Part shown: one piece after another, positions 54,728 through 63,302 of the stretch
Layout: each line of letters starts with the position of its first letter
Position numbering within the stretch: position 1 is the stretch's first letter
Assembly: GCF_947499265.1 (NCBI RefSeq)
Contig: NZ_CANMNK010000003.1
Location: 496,001-560,000, forward strand
DNA: 64,000 bases
Reading direction: 5' to 3'
From: an uncultured Roseobacter sp.
GTDB taxonomy: Bacteria > Pseudomonadota > Alphaproteobacteria > Rhodobacterales > Rhodobacteraceae
Position numbers and translations under genes: made by a program
Notes under the pieces: model-generated
Databases searched by the model: none
What the model was told of the DNA's origin: nothing
Seen by the model: the letters and a program-made list of their open reading frames with translations, nothing else

Positions 54728-55102
54728 GGCGGATGCCTCGCTGCGACCAAAATGAGGGGGGCGACTCATAAGCGTCACCCGCCCGCAAGCGTCCCTTCAA
54801 ACCCCGGGTAAAACGCGGGTTTTCGATATGAGAGTGCAACTGCTTTGACCCTTCGTGGTGCGTGACAGCGTGCGCTTTGCCCACCGTTCCCACAAAATCC
54901 AAACGGACCAGTAAGGCATTGATTTCTAGACTTATCGAGCATTCCGCACAGCCTGGGCAGCACTTCCGTCTCGCAGGCACTAGTCGGCACCCCGACCGCT
55001 GACTGCCCTAAGCAGCCCCAACCCCAGATTGAAAAAACGGCCATTCTGTGCTATGTAATGATCACTTTTTAGCAAAGTTATTTTTTGTTCGGAGTTATAG
55101 TT
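54728..55102. other. 375-base intergenic region
   Basis: This stretch separates the LysE-type exporter and the repeat-containing secreted protein. A GC-rich imperfect stem near 54795-54820, followed by TTTT, may end the exporter transcript. A minus-strand open frame (54775-55044) with Gly-rich, Cys-rich composition has no ribosome site or known domain, so I do not call it a gene. The end is AT-rich and should hold the promoter of the secreted protein. Confidence 0.45.
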
Positions 55103-57142
55103 ATGCTTTTATTTTCATGGCGTTTTGCGCCAACAACTTTGTTGTGCCTATCGTTCTTCCTCAGCAATGCCAGCCTGTCTTATGCCCAAGGCGCCGGGTG
55201 CGAAGGGTTGCTTTTGTCAACATCCGAAGACTTCACCATGCAGCAGTCGGAGGGACCGGACGGCAACCCGATTGTCTCCGATGGCGACCTGCTGGCCTTT
55301 AACGGTGGCACCACCACCATCTGCCGTCGCAACCGCGATCTGCTGCAACGGTTCGACATTCCGCGCGTCGATTTTGGGCTGGATGCCGTAGCGGCACTGG
55401 ACCGCGAGCGCGAGATTTTAGCCTTCTCCACCGAACTTGACGATCCAAACGAGCAGTTCGGGGCGGGTGATCTGATTTTCACAACCGGTCTGGTGATCCC
55501 AAACTCTGCGCTCACGCAGCGATTTGATCTGCGACATGACATCGGGCTAGACGCGGTCAGCCTGCTCGGGCGTCCGGCTGGGTGGCGCGAATTCATCGAA
55601 AAAATGGGCAATGTGTCACGCCGCGAGTTGCAGGCGCAGCCGCAGATCGTGATCGAACTGCTGGAAGCTTTTGAGCTCGACATTCTGTTTTCCACAGAAG
55701 GCACGGCCCCAACAGTAACAGCGCCCGCCTTCATCGATGGCGATCTGTTGTCTGTTCGCTCGGGCACGATATTCCGGTCAAATCAGACACTGCTGCCGTC
55801 GCTTCCTGCGGGCATCCCTTCAAAAGGCGTGGATTTCGGGCTGGATGCCTACACCTTTGGCGTTGACCCGGAAACCGGCGGACCGTCCGAGTTGATGTCG
55901 TCCGAGATCGATATGCGCGCCGAAGGTCTTTATACCGATGGTGACGCGTTGCAGCCCGGTCCAACCTTGCGGTTTCGCAATGAGGTCCTGTTGAAATCGC
56001 TTCTCCCCGCGAGCTTTGATCTGGGGCTGGACGCCCTGCATCTGACCGCAGGGGAAATTGCCTGCGGCGCCCCCTCCATCACGCGGATCAGTGGCGTCGA
56101 TATTACCGACATCATCGGCGGTGTCGCGCAAACACCCGGGTTGTCGGACCGGCCATTTGGCGGATCGCTGCGGATCCAGGGCGCGATGCCCACATGGCTG
56201 GAATGTCCGATCCTGCCGCAATACGAGTTCCGTATCGAATTGAACGATGGCTCCGGTTTTCCGGCCATCGGCGATCCCAATACGCTGGCCGTGCCCACAA
56301 ACTGGCGTCGGCAACTGGATGGCAACCCGTCCCCGATCATTGATTGCGCACCCTCGGCAAGCAATCCGCGCCAGCTTTATCAGCCGGATGGCAACGGGTG
56401 GTTCAACCTCGCCGACTACCGGCGCTTTGATGAATGCGGCGAGGACGCAAGCCTCGCGGTCTGGAACTCCAGCGCCTTTGCCGCCAGCGTCGAAGCAGGC
56501 GATCCACCGGTCACGGTGCAGTTTCGTCTGGTGATGCGCGAGGTTGGCAGCGCGGTGCCCTTCTCCGTCTCCGCGGTTGAAACGGTACGGTTGGACAACA
56601 ACACCTATGCCTTGCCCGCCAGCAAGGATATGCCTCTGACGGGTGACGTCTCCATGACGCTGGGCGTTGCATCGGGATCGGACGCCCAGGTCAGCGATTG
56701 TGATGTCACCGCAGGATCAAGCGACGTCATCCTCGATCTGCTTGGACGCGCCCGGGATCAGCACTTCTGGCGCTATACCCTGCGCTGGACCGGTGGGAAT
56801 GTGGTGGGCTGGCAATCCATTGCGCCCAATGACCGCGACGGTGGTGGCGTTGTGCAGCCTCTGGATGCCGTCTTTGACAACGACGGGTCGGACAGACCGC
56901 AAATCAGCCTGGGGGGCACGGTGCCCGGCAACGCCACAAACGTGCTGCTGTCCGAGTTCAACATCACGCAGGCCCATATCGCGGCGACCGGTGGTCAACC
57001 GCCCATCGAATGCGGCTACGCTGCGGAAGTCACGGCATGGGACCGCACGATTGTCGGCAGCTTCAACGCGCCCAACAACATTTTCGGCACAACCACGCGG
57101 CGCGTGTCCTATCCATTGGCGTTCTGCTTTCAGCCCGGATAG
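55103..57142 (+). CDS. Secreted protein with four internal repeats, function unknown
   Basis: This 679-residue protein has a signal peptide (about residues 1-28, ending SYA). Four repeats of about 50-60 residues lie at residues 36-97, 105-154, 194-252 and 264-314. Each follows the plan S-T-E, then GDxL, a Gly, an Asn, LL, Phe-Asp and a closing GLDA. The second half (about 330-679) is beta-rich with paired cysteines (CPILPQYEF, CAPSASN, DECGED, DCDVTAG), probably extracellular or periplasmic domains. ATG at 55103 has CGGAG upstream. I do not recognise the family. It is monocistronic. Confidence 0.8.
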   Translation: MLLFSWRFAPTTLLCLSFFLSNASLSYAQGAGCEGLLLSTSEDFTMQQSEGPDGNPIVSDGDLLAFNGGTTTICRRNRDLLQRFDIPRVDFGLDAVAALDREREILAFSTELDDPNEQFGAGDLIFTTGLVIPNSALTQRFDLRHDIGLDAVSLLGRPAGWREFIEKMGNVSRRELQAQPQIVIELLEAFELDILFSTEGTAPTVTAPAFIDGDLLSVRSGTIFRSNQTLLPSLPAGIPSKGVDFGLDAYTFGVDPETGGPSELMSSEIDMRAEGLYTDGDALQPGPTLRFRNEVLLKSLLPASFDLGLDALHLTAGEIACGAPSITRISGVDITDIIGGVAQTPGLSDRPFGGSLRIQGAMPTWLECPILPQYEFRIELNDGSGFPAIGDPNTLAVPTNWRRQLDGNPSPIIDCAPSASNPRQLYQPDGNGWFNLADYRRFDECGEDASLAVWNSSAFAASVEAGDPPVTVQFRLVMREVGSAVPFSVSAVETVRLDNNTYALPASKDMPLTGDVSMTLGVASGSDAQVSDCDVTAGSSDVILDLLGRARDQHFWRYTLRWTGGNVVGWQSIAPNDRDGGGVVQPLDAVFDNDGSDRPQISLGGTVPGNATNVLLSEFNITQAHIAATGGQPPIECGYAAEVTAWDRTIVGSFNAPNNIFGTTTRRVSYPLAFCFQPG

Positions 57143-57249
57143 CCCTTGATCCGGAACACAAGATCACGCCCTGGCACCCGCCGGGGCGTTTTCGTTTTGA
57201 ATTGAAGCTTGGCCGCGATCTTGGCACTGATGGACCGGGGAGATGATTT

Positions 57250-58920
57250 ATGTCCAAGAACCCGAAGGCGCCCGCGCTCAACATCCTGTTCGTCATGTAT
57301 GACCAGCTGCGTTTTGACTATCTGTCCTGCGCCGGGCATCCACATCTGCATACCCCCAATTTCGACCGCGTTGCGAAGATGGGTGTCCGTTTCACCAATG
57401 CCTATGTGCAATCTCCGATCTGTGGCGCGTCACGGATGAGCTTTTATACCGGGCGCTATGTCTCTTCGCACGGCGCGCAGTTCAACGGCTTTCCCCTGCG
57501 CGTGGGCGAGCACACGATGGGCGATCACTTGCGGCGCGCTGGCATGTCCTGTGCCCTGATCGGCAAAACCCATATGAAAGCTGACGACGCGGGCATGGCC
57601 CGTCTGGGGATCGACAAGGACAGCATCATCGGCGTGCGCCAGTCGGAATGCGGGTTCGATCCTTGGGTCCGCGATGACGGGCTTTGGGGCGCCGGACCCG
57701 ATGGGCTCTATGATCAGAAGAGATCGCCCTATAACGAGTATCTCAAATCAAGGGGCTACCCGTCAGAGAACCCCTGGGCCGATTTTGCCAATGCGGGCAT
57801 TGATGCATCAGGTAACAAGGCGACGGGGTGGATGTTTGCCAATGCCGATCAGCCCGCCAATATCCGCGAGGAAGACAGCGAAACCCCCTGGCTGACGCGC
57901 GAGGCCATTGAATTCATCAAACAGGCCGGGGACGGCTGGTGCGCCCACGTCAGCTACATCAAACCGCACTGGCCCTACATCGTGCCCGCGCCCTATCATG
58001 ACATGTTTGGCCCGGACCATGTGCCAAAACCGGCGCGGCACGCCATGGAAAAGAACGACCCACATCCGATCTATGACGTCTACATGCGCAGCAAGGTCTC
58101 ACAGGCGTTTCAGCGCGACGACGTGCGCGACAAGGTCATTCCGACCTACATGGGCCTGATCAAACAATGCGATGACCAGCTTGGCGTCCTGCTTGATTTC
58201 CTCGATGACACCGGACGGATGGACAACACGATGATCGTGCTGACCTCCGATCACGGCGACTATCTGGGGGATCACTGGCTGGGGGAAAAGGAACTGTTCC
58301 ACGATCCCAGCGCCAAGATCCCGATGATCCTCTATGATCCGCGCCCTGCGGCCGACGCGACACGCGGCACCACCTGCGACGCGCTGGTCGAGGCGATTGA
58401 TCTGGCGCCAACCTTCGTGGAGACAGCAGGTGGTGAGGTCGCGGATCATATTCTTGAGGGCCGCTCGCTGCTGCCGTGGCTGCGGGGCGAGACCCCGGAG
58501 TGGCGCGATTTCGTGATCAGCGAATTCGACTACTCCCCCACCGCGCAATGCGCGCAGCTGGGCCTCGCACCCCGTGATGCCAGGCTCTTCATGGTCTTTG
58601 ACGGGCGCTACAAGCTGATGCATGCCGAAGGGGGGTTCCGCCCCATGCTCTTTGATCTGCAAAAAGACCCTCAGGAATTTGACGATCTTGGAAAATCCGA
58701 CCGACATCAGGAGGAGGTTGATCGCCTTTATGGGTATTTGGCGCAATGGGGTCGGCGATTGTCGCAACGCACCACCAGGTCTGATGCCGACATCGAAGCC
58801 TCTCGCGGGGCGTCCTTGCGCAAGGGGATCCTGCCATTTCTGGTGGATGGCACAGAAGTGCCCGAGGAGCTGACCGCCCTATATCGCGGCAAGGCCGGCA
58901 AGTCATTTATCGAGGACTGA
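57250..58920 (+). CDS. Sulfatase / phosphonate monoester hydrolase family protein
   Basis: This 556-residue alkaline-phosphatase-superfamily hydrolase has the formylglycine motif CGASR (Cys58 to Arg62), followed by MSFYTGRY. This fits the C-x-[P/A]-x-R recognised by the maturation enzyme. Metal and catalytic residues include Asp18 in MYDQLRFD, Lys-His in GKTHMK, His in YIKPHWPY and Asp-His in TSDHGDYLGDH. No signal peptide is seen, so it is probably cytoplasmic. ATG at 57250 follows GGGGAG. It probably cleaves a sulfate ester such as choline sulfate, or a phosphonate or phosphodiester. Confidence 0.9.
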   Translation: MSKNPKAPALNILFVMYDQLRFDYLSCAGHPHLHTPNFDRVAKMGVRFTNAYVQSPICGASRMSFYTGRYVSSHGAQFNGFPLRVGEHTMGDHLRRAGMSCALIGKTHMKADDAGMARLGIDKDSIIGVRQSECGFDPWVRDDGLWGAGPDGLYDQKRSPYNEYLKSRGYPSENPWADFANAGIDASGNKATGWMFANADQPANIREEDSETPWLTREAIEFIKQAGDGWCAHVSYIKPHWPYIVPAPYHDMFGPDHVPKPARHAMEKNDPHPIYDVYMRSKVSQAFQRDDVRDKVIPTYMGLIKQCDDQLGVLLDFLDDTGRMDNTMIVLTSDHGDYLGDHWLGEKELFHDPSAKIPMILYDPRPAADATRGTTCDALVEAIDLAPTFVETAGGEVADHILEGRSLLPWLRGETPEWRDFVISEFDYSPTAQCAQLGLAPRDARLFMVFDGRYKLMHAEGGFRPMLFDLQKDPQEFDDLGKSDRHQEEVDRLYGYLAQWGRRLSQRTTRSDADIEASRGASLRKGILPFLVDGTEVPEELTALYRGKAGKSFIED

Positions 58921-58987
58921 TCCACCTAGCGGTGAACGCGGGTTGGCATGATGCGGACATTACACGTCCCCCAAGGGCGACGTAAAC

Positions 58988-59185
58988 TCAGTCGCGCGCC
59001 CTTGCCCTGGCGGTTTGAAGTGCCTCAAACAGCGTTTCCCGGTCGCCAATGTGGTTGGCGAGCACAAGGATCAGCCGCGCGTTGAGCGCATCGCTTTGCG
59101 CCTTGTCCAATCCTTCATGTGCCGCCAGCAAGGCGTCGTAAAAGTCATCCGGATCGGCAATGTTTGGTGTCAGCTTCAGCGTCAT
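58988..59185 (-). CDS. DUF2783 small protein
   Basis: This 65-residue acidic, helical protein (PDDFYDALLAAHEGLDKAQSDALNARLILVLANHIGD) matches the DUF2783 family as I know it. Such genes regularly follow FAD-dependent aromatic hydroxylases. Its start overlaps the hydroxylase stop by 4 bases, so translation is coupled. It may be a subunit or assembly partner of that enzyme; no function is proven. Confidence 0.75.
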   Translation of the reverse strand: MTLKLTPNIADPDDFYDALLAAHEGLDKAQSDALNARLILVLANHIGDRETLFEALQTARARARD

Positions 59186-60810
59186 CCCCCTGCTCCCCGT
59201 GTCAAAGCCAGATCAACGGCGGATCGGATCGCCTCGGCATCGCACTGCGCCCACCGGGCCGCCACATGTTGATCGGGGCGGATCAGATAGACCGCCGCGC
59301 CGCAAGCTCCCAGATACCGCTGCGCCAGCGCGCCTGTCGGATCGTCCTGATCTGTCATCAATGACACTGTGCCTATGCTAACCCCGCCGACATCAGATAT
59401 CTCCGGGGCCTCTGTGTTCAACGCCAGGACCGTGAATTGACCCGGCAGACGGTCCAGCAAATGCCCCTGTCGCAAAGGCGCATCGACACATGGTGCGCCC
59501 GGGCGGGTCATCTCGGGCCCTGCCAGCCCATCCGTTCCGTTCAGCGGCATATCATCGTAAACGCAGGGCACCGACAAACGCCCGGAATTCACCAGCGGCC
59601 GTGCAAAAGCGTGATCGCGGGCAAGATCCAGCACCGCATTGCGGAAAATCGCGCTGATCTCCGTTTTGGGCGTCAGGAAATCCGTCGCGCGGGTCGAGTT
59701 GAGGATGTTCTCATCCGCGCCATGCACCCGTTCCGCCGAATAGCTGTCGAGCAACCCATCAGGCGCCAATCCTTTCACCACCAGATCGAGTTTCCACCCA
59801 AGATTGTCGATATCCTGGATGCCGGAATTCGCGCCCCGCGCCCCAAAGGGCGAGACCTGGTGCGCGCTATCGCCTGCAAAGAGCACATTGCCATGGCGAA
59901 ACTTCTTCATGCGGCGACACTGGAAGGTGTAGATGGACGTCCATTCCAACGCGTACTCGGCGCCTTCGCCGAGCATGGCATCGACCCGCGCGCGGATTTT
60001 CACCGGGTCCAGTTCGGCCTGCCTGTCAATGTCCCACCCCAGCTGGAAATCAATCCGCCAGATGTCATCCGGCTGCTTATGCAAGAGTGCGGATTGCCCG
60101 CTGTCCTTGAATGGCGGCTCGAACCAGAACCAGCGCTCGGTAGGAAACTCGGCGGTCATTTTGACGTCCGCGATCAGGAAGTTATCCTCAAACACCCGCC
60201 CCTCAAAGCTGAGGCCCATCATGTCCCGGACCGGGGACCGCGCACCGTCACAGGCCACCAGCCAATCGGCCTCAACCTGATAGCGCCCATCGGGCGTGTC
60301 GACGTCCAGCGCCACGTGATCCGCGTGCTGCGTCAGCCCGGTAACCGCATTGCGCCCGCGAATTTCAATCGGCGCGCCCTGTTCTTGGGCCGCGCGGATG
60401 GCCTCGACCAGAAATTTTTCAAAATAGGGTTGCTGCAGGTTGATGAAGGCTGGCCGTTTGTGCCCGGGTTCCGGTTGCAGGTTGAACTCGAACACCTTGT
60501 CGTCGCCGTGAAACACTTTGCCGACGTTCCAGACAACGCCCTTGTCCACCATGGGCTGGCCTGCCCCCAAACGATCCGCAATCTCCAAGGTGCGTTTTGC
60601 AAAACAGATGGCGCGGCTGCCCTGCCCGACCCCTTCATGGTCATCCAGCACCAAAACTGGCGTGCCCTTTTGCCCAAGATCCAGCGCAAGCGCCATGCCG
60701 ATGGGCCCGCCGCCGACGATCACTACCGGATGACGAACCGCCGCCGCGTCTTGCGCCGGCACGCGGGTGTAGGGGTAGAGTTTGAAGGCAATATCATATC
60801 TGACATCCAC
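59182..60810 (-). CDS. FAD-dependent aromatic hydroxylase (MhpA/PheA-type monooxygenase)
   Basis: This 542-residue flavoprotein monooxygenase has the N-terminal dinucleotide fold VVIVGGGPIGMALALDLG, a middle DG motif in WLVACDGARSPVR and the GD motif in VLFAGDSAHQVSPFGARGANSGIQD. A C-terminal thioredoxin-like domain starts at about 430. Tandem GTG codons at 60813 and 60810 follow GGGAGG; the frame itself opens far upstream inside the neighbouring gene. It hydroxylates a phenolic or similar ring using NAD(P)H. It lies between the metallo-beta-lactamase-fold gene and DUF2783 in one operon. Confidence 0.88.
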   Translation of the reverse strand: MDVRYDIAFKLYPYTRVPAQDAAAVRHPVVIVGGGPIGMALALDLGQKGTPVLVLDDHEGVGQGSRAICFAKRTLEIADRLGAGQPMVDKGVVWNVGKVFHGDDKVFEFNLQPEPGHKRPAFINLQQPYFEKFLVEAIRAAQEQGAPIEIRGRNAVTGLTQHADHVALDVDTPDGRYQVEADWLVACDGARSPVRDMMGLSFEGRVFEDNFLIADVKMTAEFPTERWFWFEPPFKDSGQSALLHKQPDDIWRIDFQLGWDIDRQAELDPVKIRARVDAMLGEGAEYALEWTSIYTFQCRRMKKFRHGNVLFAGDSAHQVSPFGARGANSGIQDIDNLGWKLDLVVKGLAPDGLLDSYSAERVHGADENILNSTRATDFLTPKTEISAIFRNAVLDLARDHAFARPLVNSGRLSVPCVYDDMPLNGTDGLAGPEMTRPGAPCVDAPLRQGHLLDRLPGQFTVLALNTEAPEISDVGGVSIGTVSLMTDQDDPTGALAQRYLGACGAAVYLIRPDQHVAARWAQCDAEAIRSAVDLALTRGAGG

Positions 60811-60835
60811 CACGGCTGGCCTCCCTTGCCTGCGA

Positions 60836-61786
60836 TCAGCCCTGCAGGGCGGCCCACATTTCCAGATCGCGTTCGGCGGTCCAGATGCGCGGGGTATCGA
60901 TGCCGCGCGCCTCATCATAGGCGCGGGACACATTGAACGGCAGGCAGTGCTCGTAGATCGCGTAGTCCTTGAACTTCGGATCGCAGGCGGCCCGCACGGC
61001 GTCCCATGCGTCTTTCAGCGCGCCGCCACCCGCGGCGACACGTGCTGCGGGCCGGTAGGTGCTGTCGACAAAATCGCGGGTCGAAGCAATGGCCCGCGCC
61101 ACCGCGTCGCGCCCCACCAGCGCATCCCCGCGGCCTGGTGCAATCGCGTCCACATCATAGGCCTGGATCGCATCCAGTGTGGTACCCCAATCGCTAAAAT
61201 GTCCGTCTCCACAATAACATGCGGAGTGATCTTCAACGATATCCCCGGTGAACATCACGTTCTGATCCGGCACATGGATGACCGCATCGCCGGCTGTGTG
61301 CGCGCGGCCCAGATGCTTGATGTCCACCCGTCTTTTGCCAAGGTAGACCGTCATACTGTCACTGAAGGTCGTTGTCGGATAAGTCAGACCGGGGATGCTT
61401 TCGTGCCCTTCAAAGAGACGCGGGAAGCGCTGGAATTCGCTGTCCCAATCCTCCTGCCCGCGCTCGACCACCATCGACCGTGCCGCATCCGACATGATGA
61501 TCTGATCGGCGCCATAGGCCGAGGCGCCCAGCACGCGCACAGCATGATAATGGGTCAACACCACATGGCTGATCGGTTTGTCGGTGATCCCGCGCAGCTT
61601 CTCGATGACCTTGCCAGCCAGGCGCGGGGTCGCCTGTGCTTCCACGATCATCACGGACGTGTCGCCGATGATCACGCCGGAATTGGGGTCTCCTTCGGCG
61701 GTGAACGCCCAAAGGCCCTCGCCGATTTCATCAAAGGTGATTTTCTTCTCTGACAGGTCCCCTTGGGACGCGAAGGCCTTGCTCAT
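60836..61786 (-). CDS. Metallo-beta-lactamase-fold protein lacking metal site 2
   Basis: This 316-residue MBL-fold protein has the first-site ligands His79 and His81 (THYHAVRV), His163 (RAHTAGD) and the bridging Asp182 (FTGDIVED). Where HxHxDH is usual, Val83 and Arg84 replace Asp and His, and the final PGHG reads PGRG (Arg219). All three site-2 ligands are therefore changed. It is either a mononuclear enzyme or a non-hydrolytic relative. It sits 22 bases upstream of the hydroxylase gene in a catabolic operon, and may open a ring or lactone product. Confidence 0.85.
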   Translation of the reverse strand: MSKAFASQGDLSEKKITFDEIGEGLWAFTAEGDPNSGVIIGDTSVMIVEAQATPRLAGKVIEKLRGITDKPISHVVLTHYHAVRVLGASAYGADQIIMSDAARSMVVERGQEDWDSEFQRFPRLFEGHESIPGLTYPTTTFSDSMTVYLGKRRVDIKHLGRAHTAGDAVIHVPDQNVMFTGDIVEDHSACYCGDGHFSDWGTTLDAIQAYDVDAIAPGRGDALVGRDAVARAIASTRDFVDSTYRPAARVAAGGGALKDAWDAVRAACDPKFKDYAIYEHCLPFNVSRAYDEARGIDTPRIWTAERDLEMWAALQG

Positions 61787-61890
61787 CTATGTCTCCCTGA
61801 TCTGGTGCGCGGGCCAGATCTCATTGTAATTCCGGTTCAGGATCTGACATATTTGATGGGCGCGCCCGATCCAGAAGGTCTCAGATTGCT

Positions 61891-63237
61891 TTAATTGTCG
61901 CTTTTGTAACCAACAAGGCCTCGCGCACCGTGGGACGTCAAATCAGCGAGAAAGCCTGCCCAGGCCGCCGAGAGGGCGGCGACCGCTTTCTCAACGGCGC
62001 GCTGTGTCACGGCAAGATCGTCGTCCGTGACCGCGAGCGAAGGGTAGAGTTTTCCGGGAGATTTAAAGACACCATTGTCGCGCAGGACCTTGTTATAGGT
62101 GGCGTTTATGTCAGCGTCGGAATGCTTTGCGCTGCGATAATCCAGACAATCATGCGCCGTGAAATAGATATCAAAGAGTGTCGGGTCGCCGCAGATCTGA
62201 TGCGCGATACCGGCCTTCTGCAGGGCCTCCGACTGCATGGTCTGCAGGCTTTCCCCGGTGTTGCGGAGGTGATCATACATGCCGTCACGGCGCAGCACCT
62301 CCATCGTTTTCAGCCCGGCAGCGGCGGCAACCGGATTGCCCGACAGTGTCCCAAGCTGCATCAACCACCCGTCGGCCCCTACTGCCGCCTTGTCGAAATG
62401 TCGCATGATTTCGGCACTGGCGCCCAAAGCTGCCAGAGGAAACCCGCCCCCGATCACCTTTCCCAAGGTACAGATGTCGGGCACAACGCCATAGCGCTCC
62501 TGCGCACCGCCATAGGCCAGACGAAACCCGGTGACGATTTCATCAAAGATCAGCAGCACATGATGCCGGTCACAAAGCGCCCGCAGGCCCTGCAAAAATC
62601 CGGGCTGTGGCGGGATGATACGCTGCAACGGTTCCACGATGATGGCGGCAATGTCGGCGTATTCGGCCAGCAGAGACGCCACTGCGTCTAGATCGTTGAA
62701 GGGCGCGATAACCATTTGATCGGCGACACCCTGCGGGATGCCGGCGCTGTCGGGCACCGCTTGGGGGAAATTGACCTGGACATTGGGCGCGAGGCTCATC
62801 TGGGCTTCGGCGCTCATGCCATGATACCCGCCTTCAAACTTCAGGATCTTGTCACGCCCGGTGACCGCTCGCGCCAGACGGATTGCATACATATCCGCCT
62901 CGCCGCCCGAGGTGACAAACCGCACCTGTTCGCAACAGGGCACGGCCGCGCAAATCGCCTCGCCCAGTTCGATCCCTTTGGCATTATTGGCAAAAAATGT
63001 CATCCCCTTTGGCAATTGTTCCAGCACGGCTTCCATGACCTCCGGATGCCCATGGCCCAACAGCATGGGTCCCGATCCGATCAGATAATCGACATATTCC
63101 GTGCCGTTTTCATCCCACACCCGGCTGCCCTCACCGCGTGCGATGATGATGCCCGGATCGAAATTGCCAAAGCCACCTGCGGGCAAAACCTCTCTTGCCC
63201 GGGTGATCCATTCATCTTGTGTCTTGACCTTGAGCAT
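61891..63237 (-). CDS. Class III aminotransferase (glutamate-1-semialdehyde aminomutase-like)
   Basis: This 448-residue pyridoxal-phosphate enzyme has the cofactor Lys in TLGKVIGGGFPLAAL (about residue 260), Asp-Glu in LLIFDEIVTGFR and a phosphate loop in TSGGEADMYAIRLARA. These follow the aminotransferase class III plan, closest in look to glutamate-1-semialdehyde aminomutase. Its place in a catabolic operon rather than a tetrapyrrole one suggests a transaminase for an amino substrate. ATG at 63237 has GGACGGAG upstream. The acceptor and donor are unknown. Confidence 0.88.
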   Translation of the reverse strand: MLKVKTQDEWITRAREVLPAGGFGNFDPGIIIARGEGSRVWDENGTEYVDYLIGSGPMLLGHGHPEVMEAVLEQLPKGMTFFANNAKGIELGEAICAAVPCCEQVRFVTSGGEADMYAIRLARAVTGRDKILKFEGGYHGMSAEAQMSLAPNVQVNFPQAVPDSAGIPQGVADQMVIAPFNDLDAVASLLAEYADIAAIIVEPLQRIIPPQPGFLQGLRALCDRHHVLLIFDEIVTGFRLAYGGAQERYGVVPDICTLGKVIGGGFPLAALGASAEIMRHFDKAAVGADGWLMQLGTLSGNPVAAAAGLKTMEVLRRDGMYDHLRNTGESLQTMQSEALQKAGIAHQICGDPTLFDIYFTAHDCLDYRSAKHSDADINATYNKVLRDNGVFKSPGKLYPSLAVTDDDLAVTQRAVEKAVAALSAAWAGFLADLTSHGARGLVGYKSDN

Positions 63238-63302
63238 TGCAAACTCCGTCCTTTGGGACCGCGCTAGGGTGTTTCGTCACGCCCTACCGCCCCCTCCGCG
63301 CC

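Noticed and set aside
58955..58986. An imperfect TTACACGTC...GACGTAA repeat between the sulfatase and DUF2783 genes as a terminator
   Set aside because: The stem is broken by mismatches and lacks a T-run on either side.
59182..60933. A longer start for the FAD hydroxylase reaching into the MBL gene
   Set aside because: The extra residues lack family similarity, and GGGAGG precedes tandem GTG codons at 60813/60810.
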